Notes: generated by a model not told the origin, from the letters alone. Shown: positions 17,781 through 26,763, counted from the first letter of the stretch. The stretch is DNA of 64,000 bases from Asticcacaulis taihuensis (GCF_900100255.1 NZ_FMTS01000003.1:62001-126000), one strand, 5' to 3'. Translations and numbers: made by a program.

Positions 17781-20771
17781 ATGAAATTATCGTCGCTTCG
17801 CGGCTCACTTACCTATTGCTCGGTGCTGGCACTGAGCATGGCGGCCTTTACCGCCGCCGGCGCTTTCGCGCAGGAGACATCCGATAAGGACAAGGCCAGT
17901 GATGACAAGGCGTCCGACACCACCGAAGTTGTGGTCACCGGTTCGCGAATCCGCCACAAGGGCGCGGCCAGCGCCACACCGACCACGGTCATCAATGCCG
18001 AAGCCATCCGCAAGTCGGGCGCCCGCCAGGTGGCTGATCTTGTCAACCAGATGCCGGCCCTGGTGATCAGCCAGAGCGACCAGACCTCCAACGCCAACCG
18101 CGACAAGGATTCCATGGACCAGGGCCATCCGGGCCTGAATGCGCTTGACCTGCGCGGCCTTGGCACCAAGCGGACGCTTGTTCTGGTCAATGGCCGCCGC
18201 CATGTGCCCGGCGCGCCCGGCACCTCGGCGGTCGATATCAGCACCATTCCCGGTGGCCTGATCGAGCGCGTCGAAATCATCACCGGCGGCGCCTCGGCGC
18301 AATACGGCGCCGACGCCGTGGCCGGCGTGGCCAACTTCATCCTGAAGAAGAACTACCAGGGGCTGGACGCCAATATCCGTTACGGCAATTCGACCTATGG
18401 CGATATGCCGAGCTATGACGCCGATATCCTGTGGGGCAAGAATTTCGCCGGTGGCAAGGCCAATATCACTCTTTTCGGCACCTATGGCCAGTCGAACGGC
18501 GTGGTGGCCGGCCAGGATCGCCCCTCGACCTCGCGCGGCAATCCGTGGTGGGCCCGACCGAATTCGTCGGTGCCCTATACCGTGCTCGATGACCAGCACA
18601 GCCTGCAATATTCGCCGCGCGCCGTCGTCCTGCTGGGCTCTAAGCCCTATGTCTTCAATGACGATGGCACCATGCGCGATCCGATTCTCGGCACGGCGGG
18701 GCTGATCTCGACCCTGACTCCGGCCCAAATGGCCCTGAACTCCAGCGTCGCCCAACTCGTCACCAACAGCGGCGGTGAATTCGACGGCCGCTATGACAAC
18801 TGGCTGCTGTCGGTGCCGAGCGACCGCTTCATCACCCACGGCACCTTCGGCTATCAGTTCAACGAAAACATGCGTTATTTCCTTGAACTGGACTACGCCA
18901 CCAACAAGTCGCACGGCGAATACGGCCTGTGGTGGGAAGGCGGCACCAACAAGCTGTGGGACGGCAACCCGTTCATCACGCCGGAAATCATCGCGGCCAA
19001 TGGTGGGCAGGGTTTCCCGGATGGCCTGTCCTTCGTGCGCAATTTCCCCGAATTCGGCAAGTCGCGTTCCAACTATCGCCGCGAACTCAAGCAGGTGGTG
19101 ACCGGCTTCGAAGGTGAACTACCGGCCCTGTTCCGCGAACATGACTGGGCCTGGTCGACCTATATTTCCTACGGCAAGACCGAGGAAACCGTCCAGGACT
19201 TCAACAACACCTCCAACGAGCGCTACATGCGCGCTCTGGATGCTGTCACGGGGCCGGGCGGGACGCCGATCTGCTGGGTCAATTCCGACGCCGATACCTC
19301 GAACGACGATCCGGCCTGTGTGCCTTTGAACCCGTTCAAGCCCGCGACGCAGGACGTCATCAACTACCTGCAATTCGATTCCAGCCCGATGACCACCTCG
19401 CTCGAGCAGTATGTCTGGTCGGGTTACATGACCGGCGGCCTGTTCACCCTGCCGGCCGGCGAGGTCCAGGTGGCACTGGGCGCCGAATACCGCCGAGAAG
19501 CCAACAATATCGGCGCGCGTGACGAGTATAACCCCGACAGCCCGAACTATGTCCCCGATTATGGCGTGGTCGAAACCCCGCTGAAGGGCGAGTTCGACGT
19601 CAAGGAAGTCTTCGCCGAACTGAGCGTGCCGATCCTGAAGGATCTGCCGTTCGCGTACCGCCTGACCGCCGACGCCGCCGTGCGGACCGCCGACTATTCG
19701 ACCGCCGGCAAGACGACGGCCGAAAAGTACGGCCTGCAATGGGCGCCGATCCGCGATGTCCGCTTCCGCACCACCTACGGCAAGGCCGTGCGCGCGCCAA
19801 ACATCAGCGAAGTCTTCACCGCTTCGTCGATCAGCGGTCAGTGGCTCAGCGACCCCTGCAACTACTGGAACCTGCCCAATCGCGCCGACAAGACACAATA
19901 TACCGCCGCCAACTGCGCCGCGGTCATGCCGGCCAACAAGAACGACTACTGGCTGTGGCTGGATGTCAACAAGAAGGGCAATCCGGACCTGAAGGTCGAG
20001 ACGGCCAAGACCCTGACGCTCGGCGTGGTGCTGCAACCGCGTTTCATGAAGAATTTCAGCGCCACGGTCGATTATTATGACATCGACATGAGCAATGTCA
20101 TTTCGTCGGTCGAGCCGCAGACCATCATCAACAAGTGCATGGACGCGCCGACGCTCGACAATAATTACTGCGATCTGGTTGTCCGCGATCCGGTGACCAA
20201 TAACCTGGTCTCGGTCATCAAGCAGAACATCAACCTGGCGCGCCGCAAAACCAGCGGCATCGATACCGAAATCGACTATTCGGTTAATCTCGCCTCATGG
20301 GGGTGGGGCAGCAATGCCGGCACCCTGTCGATCAACAGCATCTGGACACGCCTGTTCGAGAACAAGTACACGCCCGATCCGGATAACCCCGACAGCGTCA
20401 CCGATACGGTCGGCATTTTCGGCTTCCCGAAGCTGAAGGGCCGCACCTCGTTCAACTACAGCCGCGACAAGCTGTCCTTCGGCTGGACCTCGCGCTTCTA
20501 TTCGGGGATGCGCCAGACGGTGACCATCACGCCGGAATCCTACGCGCCCTACAAGACCAAGCCGATAGCCTATGATGATCTCTATGTCTCGTACTGGGTG
20601 AAGCCGAACATGAACCTGAGCGCCGGGCTTTCCAATGCGCTCAATAAGCAGCCGCCCCGTTATCCGGGCGCGGAAGCCGGCGGCGCCTATTTCGGTGACG
20701 AAGGCTGGCAGGCCGGGGTTTATGATGTGATCGGCCGCACCGGCTGGATCAATCTGCGCTTCACGCGCTGA
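17781..20771 (+). CDS. TonB-dependent receptor
   Basis: This outer-membrane receptor has 996 residues, a signal peptide ending in GAFAQ, and the N-terminal TonB-box-like stretch TEVVVTGSRI. The plug (about 65-185) includes NALDLRGLGTKRTLVLVNGRR and ASAQYGADAVAGVANFIL. The remainder is barrel, with the conserved RTTYGKAVRAPNISE in mid-barrel. It ends FTR, so the usual last aromatic residue is two places in. It is only distantly related to the receptor at 416, which belongs to another subtype. It has its own operator copy and follows GH43-GH127, so it probably imports the arabinose-containing oligosaccharides these enzymes act on. GAGGGTCAGG precedes the ATG. Confidence 0.92.
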   Translation: MKLSSLRGSLTYCSVLALSMAAFTAAGAFAQETSDKDKASDDKASDTTEVVVTGSRIRHKGAASATPTTVINAEAIRKSGARQVADLVNQMPALVISQSDQTSNANRDKDSMDQGHPGLNALDLRGLGTKRTLVLVNGRRHVPGAPGTSAVDISTIPGGLIERVEIITGGASAQYGADAVAGVANFILKKNYQGLDANIRYGNSTYGDMPSYDADILWGKNFAGGKANITLFGTYGQSNGVVAGQDRPSTSRGNPWWARPNSSVPYTVLDDQHSLQYSPRAVVLLGSKPYVFNDDGTMRDPILGTAGLISTLTPAQMALNSSVAQLVTNSGGEFDGRYDNWLLSVPSDRFITHGTFGYQFNENMRYFLELDYATNKSHGEYGLWWEGGTNKLWDGNPFITPEIIAANGGQGFPDGLSFVRNFPEFGKSRSNYRRELKQVVTGFEGELPALFREHDWAWSTYISYGKTEETVQDFNNTSNERYMRALDAVTGPGGTPICWVNSDADTSNDDPACVPLNPFKPATQDVINYLQFDSSPMTTSLEQYVWSGYMTGGLFTLPAGEVQVALGAEYRREANNIGARDEYNPDSPNYVPDYGVVETPLKGEFDVKEVFAELSVPILKDLPFAYRLTADAAVRTADYSTAGKTTAEKYGLQWAPIRDVRFRTTYGKAVRAPNISEVFTASSISGQWLSDPCNYWNLPNRADKTQYTAANCAAVMPANKNDYWLWLDVNKKGNPDLKVETAKTLTLGVVLQPRFMKNFSATVDYYDIDMSNVISSVEPQTIINKCMDAPTLDNNYCDLVVRDPVTNNLVSVIKQNINLARRKTSGIDTEIDYSVNLASWGWGSNAGTLSINSIWTRLFENKYTPDPDNPDSVTDTVGIFGFPKLKGRTSFNYSRDKLSFGWTSRFYSGMRQTVTITPESYAPYKTKPIAYDDLYVSYWVKPNMNLSAGLSNALNKQPPRYPGAEAGGAYFGDEGWQAGVYDVIGRTGWINLRFTR

Positions 20772-20790
20772 TAACAAAATGCGCTAACAA

Positions 20791-20822
20791 AACCCCCGGC
20801 ATCCTGGATGCCGGGGGTTTTT
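20791..20822. terminator. Rho-independent terminator after the second receptor
   Basis: AACCCCCGGCAT (20791-20802) pairs with ATGCCGGGGGTT (20808-20819), and the T-run follows. It ends the receptor transcript. Its right end abuts the stop codon of the small minus-strand gene at 20824. Confidence 0.88.
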
Positions 20823-20823
20823 G

Positions 20824-21000
20824 CTATTTGGGGAGAGGTGCATGGGTCAGGCAAGGGGTGGGCCTTGCCGGATGGTCCGCCTGGCAGGCTTTTTCCGCCC
20901 GGTAGGCGAAAAAGGCGCTCAGCAGCCACCACCAGACGGCGATGCAGACGGCAACACTTGCCAAAAAGACCCAGCCCCGAAAAGAAATGCGTGCGGTCAT
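20824..21000 (-). CDS. Small membrane protein, 58 residues
   Basis: A 58-codon minus-strand frame starts at the ATG at 21000 with AAAGG five to six bases upstream. It opens MTARISFRGWVFL, has one strongly hydrophobic tryptophan-rich segment (about 9-33, with three consecutive Trp) and ends in a polar Cys- and Pro-containing tail. The stop lies right at the receptor terminator. The composition, ribosome binding site and single transmembrane helix support a real small protein. I recognise no family. The stretch 21001-21252 upstream of it holds nothing else I can support. Confidence 0.5.
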   Translation of the reverse strand: MTARISFRGWVFLASVAVCIAVWWWLLSAFFAYRAEKACQADHPARPTPCLTHAPLPK

Positions 21001-21252
21001 TGCACCTTTAATCCCTATGTTCTGGCAAATAGGCGGGTTTCTGAAAAAGATGTTATTGCGCCTCTGAGGGGATAAGAAAGATGATTAATACTTCCTTTAA
21101 CGCCTCAGTGGGGAATAAGTCCCATCATGCTGTATGTGCGTCAATAGAGATAAGATAGTTAACTGTGAAAAGTGGCCATCTCTGGTCTAAATGCTGTTGA
21201 AATTAACTATAGTCGTTCAGGCTTAGGTTTCGAGCCGGGTAATGTCTGCGCG

Positions 21253-21687
21253 TTAAAGTGTCTTTTGCATGACAATGTGTGCGATCATCACTTCCTCAAA
21301 AACGTCGCCCACGGCCACGTAGCCATTCCGGGCATAGAAGGGCTGGACGCTGACACGGGCGGCCAGACTGATGCGCGTCTTGCCGACGGCGCGTGTCTCG
21401 GTCTCGGCCGCGGCGAGCAGGGCGGCGCCCACGCCCTTGCCCTGGCTGTCGGGATCGACCGCCATCTGGCGCAGCCTGAGCGTCGTGTCGTCATGAGCAG
21501 TCAGAAGTAGCGTGCCGATCAGGTCTTCGTTTTCAAAAGCGGCGAGGTGGATGTCACCGGCCTCGCCGGCCAGTTGCGCCGAGGTGAAGTCCAGGCCGAG
21601 CGGGGTGCGCAGGACGGCGCGGCGCAGGTTGACGGCAGCGGCATAATCGGCGGAACCGTGGGGAATGCGGCGAACAGTGAGAGACAT
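21253..21687 (-). CDS. GNAT-family N-acetyltransferase
   Basis: The protein has 144 residues and the GNAT acetyl-CoA fold. The core reads LRLRQMAVDPDSQGKGVGAALL, with the Q/R-x-x-G-x-G/A pyrophosphate loop at QGKGVG, followed by the late strand FYARNGY. The frame stays open much further upstream, but MSLTVRRIPHG at 21687 is the natural start, with AGGAT before it. The substrate is unknown. It stands alone and diverges from the lipoprotein gene at 21826. Confidence 0.82.
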   Translation of the reverse strand: MSLTVRRIPHGSADYAAAVNLRRAVLRTPLGLDFTSAQLAGEAGDIHLAAFENEDLIGTLLLTAHDDTTLRLRQMAVDPDSQGKGVGAALLAAAETETRAVGKTRISLAARVSVQPFYARNGYVAVGDVFEEVMIAHIVMQKTL

Positions 21688-21825
21688 GCGGAAATCCTGT
21701 AACAATAGCGACTGTAATGATCGGCAATTTATAAAATCCGGGGCGGCCCGGCATGGTTTTATATATATTCCCTCCCTAATGCTCCCCATATTGATGAAGA
21801 CATGCGCCGCCAGCGGAGAAAAGCC

Positions 21826-22281
21826 ATGAAAAACCTTGCGAAACTGACCTGCCTGACTGCGGTTTCGGCACTCATTCTGCTCGGCGCCTGCTCGCCAAAG
21901 CCGGACGCCGATGACGTCGCGGCCTCGCAAGCCTCCGAATCGGCGGCCATGTCGATCACGGCGGCCGAGGCGGCCTCTCAGGCAGTGGCCGAGGCCATGA
22001 CCAGCGTGGACGCCACCGGCTATGTCGGCAAATGGACCGGACCGGAAGGCACCGCCATGACCATCACCCCGGCCGGCAGCGAGTACGAGGTGATGATTAC
22101 CAATCTGGATGGGCCGCGCACCTTTACCGGCACGCTGGAAGGCGACGGCATCCACATCACCCGCGACGCCACGCCGCTGGTCATTCACAAGGGCGATGGC
22201 CAGGCCACGGGCATGAAGTGGCTGGCCGACAAACATGACTGCCTCGTGGTCGCGGCCAATGAAGGATTCTGCAAGGATTAG
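21826..22281 (+). CDS. Small lipoprotein
   Basis: The 151-residue protein has a lipobox LLGAC, with the lipidated cysteine at residue 22. An Ala/Ser/Glu-rich spacer (about 30-62) is followed by a small beta-rich domain (about 64-151) that starts GYVGKWTGPEGT and contains two cysteines near the end that could pair. I chose the ATG at 21826 over 21802 because GGAG lies eight bases before it and the signal peptide starts there. The spacer and small barrel suggest a periplasmic ligand-binding lipoprotein, but no function is known to me. Confidence 0.72.
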   Translation: MKNLAKLTCLTAVSALILLGACSPKPDADDVAASQASESAAMSITAAEAASQAVAEAMTSVDATGYVGKWTGPEGTAMTITPAGSEYEVMITNLDGPRTFTGTLEGDGIHITRDATPLVIHKGDGQATGMKWLADKHDCLVVAANEGFCKD

Positions 22282-22356
22282 TCATTTGCCGCCGGGGGCG
22301 GCTTAGGTTAGGCGGACAGAGGCGGTATGGAATTCGTCAAGAAGGCGTAAGGGGCA

Positions 22357-23121
22357 ATGAAGCGTCGCGTGCAGTCGATCGTGGTTTTGGCGCTGGCCGT
22401 CGCCCAGATTGCGACCGCGCGCCTGATGGAGGCACTCGGCATCGGCGAGCCGATCCAGATGCAGACGGCGCTGGTCTCCCATCCCCTGGTGCCTTATCGC
22501 ACGGCCTATCTGCTGACGGGCGTGATCTATGCCTTTGCCCTGATAGCCGCCATCTGGCAGGTACTGCCGCGCCAGAAGGAAAGCGTGGCGCTGGAAACGG
22601 TGGACTGGAATTTCATCGTCCTCTGGCTGGTCAATTCGCTGTGGCAGATGTGGGTATCGGCGATCGGTCTGGAATGGATCAGCTTCTGCCTGATCGCCGT
22701 GGCGGTCTTTGCCGGATTGAATGGTCTGCTGAAATTGCGTCATGAACTGAAACTGTCGCGGAAGGAAAAGCTGCTGGTGGCCGGACCGCTGGCCTTGGTA
22801 ACGGGCTGGCTGACCGCCGCCTGTGTCGTCAACTTTACCTCGGCCATGATCTGGACCGGTTTCGGCCTCGATGCCGGAAATGCCGCCGTGTCGGTCATCT
22901 TCCTGATCGCCCTGATCGCCTTTGGCGGCTGGATGGTTTACCGCACGGGCAACAGTCTCTATGCGGCGGGGCTGGCCTGGGCGCTCTTCTGGGTGCTGAT
23001 CGCTAACCAGAGCCGCGACCATGAACCGGCCATGGTGGCTGTCGCCGCCATCGGCCTGGCCCTGGTGGTGGGGATACGGCTCTATCTGCTGTGGCGCAAG
23101 CCGCAGGCGCTGGCGGCCTGA
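22357..23121 (+). CDS. Tryptophan-rich multi-pass membrane protein
   Basis: This membrane protein of 254 residues has about seven predicted transmembrane helices and many Trp residues (LWLVNSLWQMWVSAIGLEW in the middle). It faintly recalls the larger TspO/MBR-related membrane proteins, but I cannot confirm the family. The GNAT gene starts two bases after its stop codon, so the two are translated from one message. Confidence 0.6.
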   Translation: MKRRVQSIVVLALAVAQIATARLMEALGIGEPIQMQTALVSHPLVPYRTAYLLTGVIYAFALIAAIWQVLPRQKESVALETVDWNFIVLWLVNSLWQMWVSAIGLEWISFCLIAVAVFAGLNGLLKLRHELKLSRKEKLLVAGPLALVTGWLTAACVVNFTSAMIWTGFGLDAGNAAVSVIFLIALIAFGGWMVYRTGNSLYAAGLAWALFWVLIANQSRDHEPAMVAVAAIGLALVVGIRLYLLWRKPQALAA

Positions 23122-23123
23122 CC

Positions 23124-23561
23124 ATGCAGGTTTTACCGGCGACAGAGGATGACAAGGCCGAATGGCTGCCGTTGTGGCGTGCCTATCTCGATTTCTACAA
23201 ACAGGCGCTGGATGACGAGATCACCGACCTGACCTTTGCGCGTGCGCTGGAATCCGGCGAAAACCTGAACCTGCTCGTGGTCAAAAGTGAAGGCCGGATC
23301 ATCGGCTTCGCCACCTATGTGCTGCACCGCTCAAGCTGGGCGCGTGACTGGTATTGCTATCTCGAAGACCTGTTCGTGGCCGAAGACCAGCGCGGCAGGG
23401 GCGTGGCGCGGGCCTTGATCGCTGCCGTGGCCGAAGCCGGCAAGGCGAAGGGCGCCGAACGGCTGTACTGGGTCACGGATGAGGCCAATAAAACCGCCCA
23501 GGCGCTGTATGAAAAACTGGCGACGAAGACCGATTTCATTCAGTTCCGCCGCGATTTGTAA
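23124..23561 (+). CDS. GNAT-family N-acetyltransferase
   Basis: The 145-residue protein has the GNAT layout: an N-terminal helix pair, strands around IIGFATYVLH, the acetyl-CoA loop RGRGVARALI, and the C-terminal NKTAQALYEKLATKT. Proteins of this shape often acylate small amines. The ATG at 23124 lies two bases after the upstream membrane-protein gene, so coupling is likely. It converges on the hydrolase gene, with the two stop codons directly adjacent (23561/23562) and no terminator between them. Confidence 0.82.
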   Translation: MQVLPATEDDKAEWLPLWRAYLDFYKQALDDEITDLTFARALESGENLNLLVVKSEGRIIGFATYVLHRSSWARDWYCYLEDLFVAEDQRGRGVARALIAAVAEAGKAKGAERLYWVTDEANKTAQALYEKLATKTDFIQFRRDL

Positions 23562-24494
23562 TCATTTCAGGGCGGATTCGAGCGCCGACTGAAAGACCGC
23601 CGGCTGGTCGAGCATGATGAAGTGCCGGCTGTTGTCGATGCGGTGGAACGTCATGTTCGGTTTGGTGGCGTAATTGGCCTGGTAGGTCGCCTCGGTGGTG
23701 GTGGCGTCTTCACCAGCGGCGACCGGATAAATCAGCACGGTCGGTGTATTGATTGCCGCCAGATCCGGGCGCAGGTCGATGGTCATGTCTTCATAAAAAC
23801 TTTCGGCCAGAACGCGGCGGTCGGAGGTCATTGACCAGTCGAGCAGTTTCGCCTGATTGTCCGGATCAGTGACCAGCCGTGCCGTGCCCGCGGCCTGCTG
23901 GGCTCTGAAGGCATCGGCAGGGGCGGCGACCATGCCGTCACGCATCGCGGCGGCCTGCGGGCGGACCATATCCACCGTCGCGGTCGGGCTGAAAATGACG
24001 CCGACATAGGGCAGGGTGTCGACAATGACCAGCTTGCCGGTGTCCTCCGGATGGGCCTTCGCCAGCATCAGGGCCATCAGTCCGCCGAGCGAATGACCGA
24101 CCACGACCGGCTTTTGCAGATGACTGGCCTTGATATAGGCGTCTATGGCCTCGACTGACGGCGCAAGGATTTCGCCGTCCGTATTTGCGCCGGCCGGCTC
24201 ACCGGCGAAACCAGCCAGGTTAAGCACATGCAGGCGATAATGGCCTTTCAGATGCATCACCGTATCGTCCCAGACCGCACCGGACGAGGCGAGGCCGGGG
24301 ATCAGGATGATATCCGGGCCTTGGCCACTGACCGTCACTGAAAAGCGGGCCGAGGCGGCATCGGGGAAGGGCGTGGCGGCTCTGGAATGATTGGCGGTCA
24401 GGGCCGCGATAATACCGACGATAATGGCGATCAGCGCCATAGGGCGGTTGAAAATGCCGCTCCTGCGGCGATCGGGGCAGTTGAATTCGGACAT
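23562..24494 (-). CDS. Alpha/beta-hydrolase with N-terminal membrane anchor or signal
   Basis: This alpha/beta-hydrolase of 310 residues carries a hydrophobic segment at about 18-36 that acts as a signal peptide or anchor. The oxyanion-hole motif is IPGLASSG, the nucleophile elbow GHSLGG, and the terminal His in NSRHFIML. It should be a periplasmic esterase or similar enzyme of unknown substrate. It is the last gene of a four-gene minus-strand operon (membrane protein, Xre regulator, small membrane protein, hydrolase). Its ribosome binding site GAGG overlaps the end of the preceding gene, so translation is coupled. Confidence 0.82.
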   Translation of the reverse strand: MSEFNCPDRRRSGIFNRPMALIAIIVGIIAALTANHSRAATPFPDAASARFSVTVSGQGPDIILIPGLASSGAVWDDTVMHLKGHYRLHVLNLAGFAGEPAGANTDGEILAPSVEAIDAYIKASHLQKPVVVGHSLGGLMALMLAKAHPEDTGKLVIVDTLPYVGVIFSPTATVDMVRPQAAAMRDGMVAAPADAFRAQQAAGTARLVTDPDNQAKLLDWSMTSDRRVLAESFYEDMTIDLRPDLAAINTPTVLIYPVAAGEDATTTEATYQANYATKPNMTFHRIDNSRHFIMLDQPAVFQSALESALK

Positions 24495-24498
24495 GGGA

Positions 24499-24684
24499 TT
24501 ACCTCAGTATGGCGTTGAAGAGCGCGGTGAACAGCGAAATGAAGACGCGAACCAGATGATGCCCCGGCTCGACCAGCAGAAGGGCGTAGACGCCCGTGCC
24601 GAGGATGACTGTGGCGACCTGGAGGCGGTACAGGTTGCGGGCAAGGGGGGAGCGCGTACGCTCCGAAGGGATGCGCAGGGGCAT
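24499..24684 (-). CDS. Small membrane protein, 61 residues
   Basis: The protein has a basic N-terminus (RIPSERTRSPLARN) and two short hydrophobic stretches (about 21-38 and 44-60). It sits between the Xre regulator and the hydrolase in an operon, four bases before the hydrolase start. The position, hydrophobicity and coupling support a real gene. I recognise no family. Confidence 0.6.
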   Translation of the reverse strand: MPLRIPSERTRSPLARNLYRLQVATVILGTGVYALLLVEPGHHLVRVFISLFTALFNAILR

Positions 24685-24709
24685 AGGAAATGCCTTTATG
24701 GATTGAGGT

Positions 24710-24907
24710 TTAGCGGTAGGGGTTCTGGAAGATCGCCTCGACCGGCAGGTCGAAAACGGCGGAAATCTTGTAGGCGAGATCGAGCGACGGCGAGTGCTTG
24801 TCGGTTTCCAGGGCGATGACGGCCTGGCGGGAGACGCCCAGTTGATTGGCGAGATCGGCCTGGGTCAGGCCCTTTTCGGTACGCAGTTCACGCAGGTTTT
24901 GTTTCAT
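24710..24907 (-). CDS. Xre/Cro-type helix-turn-helix regulator
   Basis: This 65-residue protein is a single HTH_3 domain (LTQADLANQLGVSRQAVIAL) ending in VFDLPVEAIFQNPYR. Such minimal Xre proteins commonly occur in pairs with a multi-pass membrane protein, as here, and repress their own operon. Its ATG overlaps the upstream membrane gene stop codon by four bases. The inverted repeats at 25331-25346 and 25366-25394 upstream of the operon are likely binding sites. Confidence 0.88.
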   Translation of the reverse strand: MKQNLRELRTEKGLTQADLANQLGVSRQAVIALETDKHSPSLDLAYKISAVFDLPVEAIFQNPYR

Positions 24908-25293
24908 GAGGCTTTCCTCAGGATGAGGCTGGTGATGCCGAACAGGCCCCAGAAGAGCGGATAGACGAGATAGAGCGAAAAATGATGCGCGCCGGCATTG
25001 TTTTCCATAAAGCCCCAGGCGGTGCAGATGAAAAGGGTCAGGCCGGTGGCGATGATGAAGCGCCTGACGAGCACCGCCCGCAGGTATTCATCCACGCGTT
25101 CGATATAGGCGAGGAAGGTCAGGATGGTGCCGCCGATCGGCAAGGCGGGCAGTACGGCGAGGGCGTAAAGCAGCGGTCCGGTAGGCGCCTGGGCTTGTAT
25201 CAGGGTGATCGAGCCAAATAGGGCGGCGGCATAGAGCACCATCCAGATGGCCATGCCGGTGGAATAGCGGGCGGCGGGAGATTTCAGGTTCAT
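24904..25293 (-). CDS. Four-helix membrane protein paired with the Xre regulator
   Basis: The protein of 129 residues has about four transmembrane segments and a charged loop YIERVDEYLRAVLVRR in the middle. It is the first gene of the operon. I start at 25293 (MNLKSPAARYS) because GGAAACC precedes it; the frame is open to 25323. Membrane/Xre gene pairs of this shape are common in bacteria. Their role is unclear to me, possibly sensing envelope state. Confidence 0.72.
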   Translation of the reverse strand: MNLKSPAARYSTGMAIWMVLYAAALFGSITLIQAQAPTGPLLYALAVLPALPIGGTILTFLAYIERVDEYLRAVLVRRFIIATGLTLFICTAWGFMENNAGAHHFSLYLVYPLFWGLFGITSLILRKAS

Positions 25294-25330
25294 GAATCGG
25301 TTTCCAGATAGAGTGAAGGGCATTACCGGT

Positions 25331-25404
25331 GTAAGGCTGACCTTACATCACGCGAATGTAATGTCAACCTGACATCGTGAAAAAATGTCAGGTTTTCCTT
25401 ACAT
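25331..25404. promoter_or_regulatory. Cluster of inverted repeats upstream of the Xre operon
   Basis: GTAAGG-CTGA-CCTTAC is at 25331-25346. AACCTGACAT (25366-25375) pairs with ATGTCAGGTT (25385-25394), nine bases apart. TGTCA-ACC-TGACA is at 25362-25374, and CCTTACAT occurs twice (25341-25348 and 25397-25404). These arms make a good operator set for the small Xre protein encoded downstream on the minus strand. Confidence 0.55.
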
Positions 25405-25508
25405 TTTATTTGGTCCCTTATTGGTCTCTATGTGGATAGAACCAAGTGGGGCTTGGCAGAGGCGGCAAGCTATGAGACTGTATCCTGAAATAAAATCAGG
25501 GGGCGCAG

Positions 25509-26693
25509 GTGGCAGCCGAAATACTCAAGTTTGAAAAACGCGAACAGCCGAAAGTTGAGACACCAAAGGCGAAGCGCTTCGAGGCACTGGATATCCTGCG
25601 CGGCCTGTTCATCATCGGCATGTTGCTGGCCAATAATGCCGGCGACTGGTCGCACATCTGGGCGCCGTTCGATCACGCCGAATGGCACGGTTTCACCATG
25701 ACCGATCTGGTGTTCCCCGGTTTCATGGTCTGCGTCGGGATTTCGATGACGCTTTCTATGAGCCGGCGGATCGGCGAGGGCGGTAAGGGTGAAATGGCGG
25801 TCCATGTGGTGCGCCGGGCCGCTATACTGATTGCCATCGGCCTGTTCCTCAACCTGCTGCCGCATTTCGATTTCGCCCACTGGCGCTATCCGGGCGTATT
25901 GCAACGGATCGGCCTGTGCTACGGGCTGGCCTCGGGGCTGGTCCTGCTGCACAGCCATATCGAAGGCGGCAGGCTGGTGCTCCATGCCCGGCCGCTGGCC
26001 ATTTGGGCCGCCGGACTGATCCTGGGTTATGCCGTCGTCCTGAAATTCGTGCCGGTGCCGGGCTACGGCCTTGGCGATTCCTTCGGGCCGGAAGGTTCGT
26101 GGCCGGCCTATATCGACCGCATCATCCCTGGCATCCAGCACATCTACCAGGGCGGCACCAATGAAGCCGGTCAGGTGGTCTATGATCCCGAAGGCCTGCT
26201 TTCCACCTTCCCGGCGATTTTCAATATCCTGGCGGGGCTCCTGATCGGTCTGCTGATCCAGAAGCAGACCCCGGCGAAGGCGGTCGGCAGCGTGGCCCTG
26301 GCCGGGCTGATGCTGGTGATTGCCGCCCTGGCGATGGACAGCCAGATTCCGATCATCAAGAAGCTGTGGACCTCGTCCTTCGCGCTTTTGACCAGTGGAC
26401 TGGCCATGATTCTCCTCTCCGGCCTCATGCTGGTCATGGACCGAATGGGGCATACGAAATGGGCCATGCCGATCCGCGTCTTCGGCACCAATGCGATCCT
26501 GGCCTATGTCTTCGCCTGGCTGTTTTCGGTCTTCCTCGATGTCACCGGCCTGGCGGGCATGGTCATCCGCTGGATGCACAGTGTGATCGCCGATCCATAC
26601 GCCATGTCGTTCCTGTTCGCGCTGGGCGTCCTCGTCATCTGCTGGATGTTCATTCTGCCGTTTTATCTCAGGAAGATATTCCTCAAGATATAG
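25509..26693 (+). CDS. NagX-like (DUF5009/HGSNAT-related) membrane protein
   Basis: The protein has 394 residues, a cytoplasmic N-terminal tail and about ten transmembrane helices. The opening FEALDILRGLFIIGMLLANN, then HGFTMTDLVFPGFMVCVG with its conserved His and Asp, and the later FNILAGLLIG fit the heparan-alpha-glucosaminide N-acetyltransferase-like family, of which bacterial NagX in GlcNAc/chitin use is a member. The start is GTG at 25509 with AGGGGG before it. No chitin or GlcNAc genes are next to it here, so the substrate is open. A terminator follows. Confidence 0.8.
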   Translation: MAAEILKFEKREQPKVETPKAKRFEALDILRGLFIIGMLLANNAGDWSHIWAPFDHAEWHGFTMTDLVFPGFMVCVGISMTLSMSRRIGEGGKGEMAVHVVRRAAILIAIGLFLNLLPHFDFAHWRYPGVLQRIGLCYGLASGLVLLHSHIEGGRLVLHARPLAIWAAGLILGYAVVLKFVPVPGYGLGDSFGPEGSWPAYIDRIIPGIQHIYQGGTNEAGQVVYDPEGLLSTFPAIFNILAGLLIGLLIQKQTPAKAVGSVALAGLMLVIAALAMDSQIPIIKKLWTSSFALLTSGLAMILLSGLMLVMDRMGHTKWAMPIRVFGTNAILAYVFAWLFSVFLDVTGLAGMVIRWMHSVIADPYAMSFLFALGVLVICWMFILPFYLRKIFLKI

Positions 26694-26711
26694 CGGATAT
26701 CACCAGACGCG

Positions 26712-26748
26712 AAAAAGGCGCGCTTTCCTGTGGAGAGCGCGCCTTTTT
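26712..26748. terminator. Bidirectional rho-independent terminator
   Basis: AAAAAGGCGCGCT (26712-26724) pairs perfectly with AGCGCGCCTTTTT (26736-26748) around an 11-base loop. It sits between the convergent NagX-like gene (26693) and the lipoprotein gene (26764) and can stop both. Confidence 0.9.
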
Positions 26749-26763
26749 CATTCCACCACGGGT

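Noticed and set aside
21688-22236. N-terminal extension of the GNAT frame (21253-22236)
   Set aside because: It overlaps the lipoprotein gene on the other strand, and the GNAT domain starts cleanly at 21687.
22289-22303. GCCGCC/GGCGGC hairpin after the lipoprotein gene
   Set aside because: It has a very short loop and no T-run. Chance pairing in GC-rich DNA is likely.
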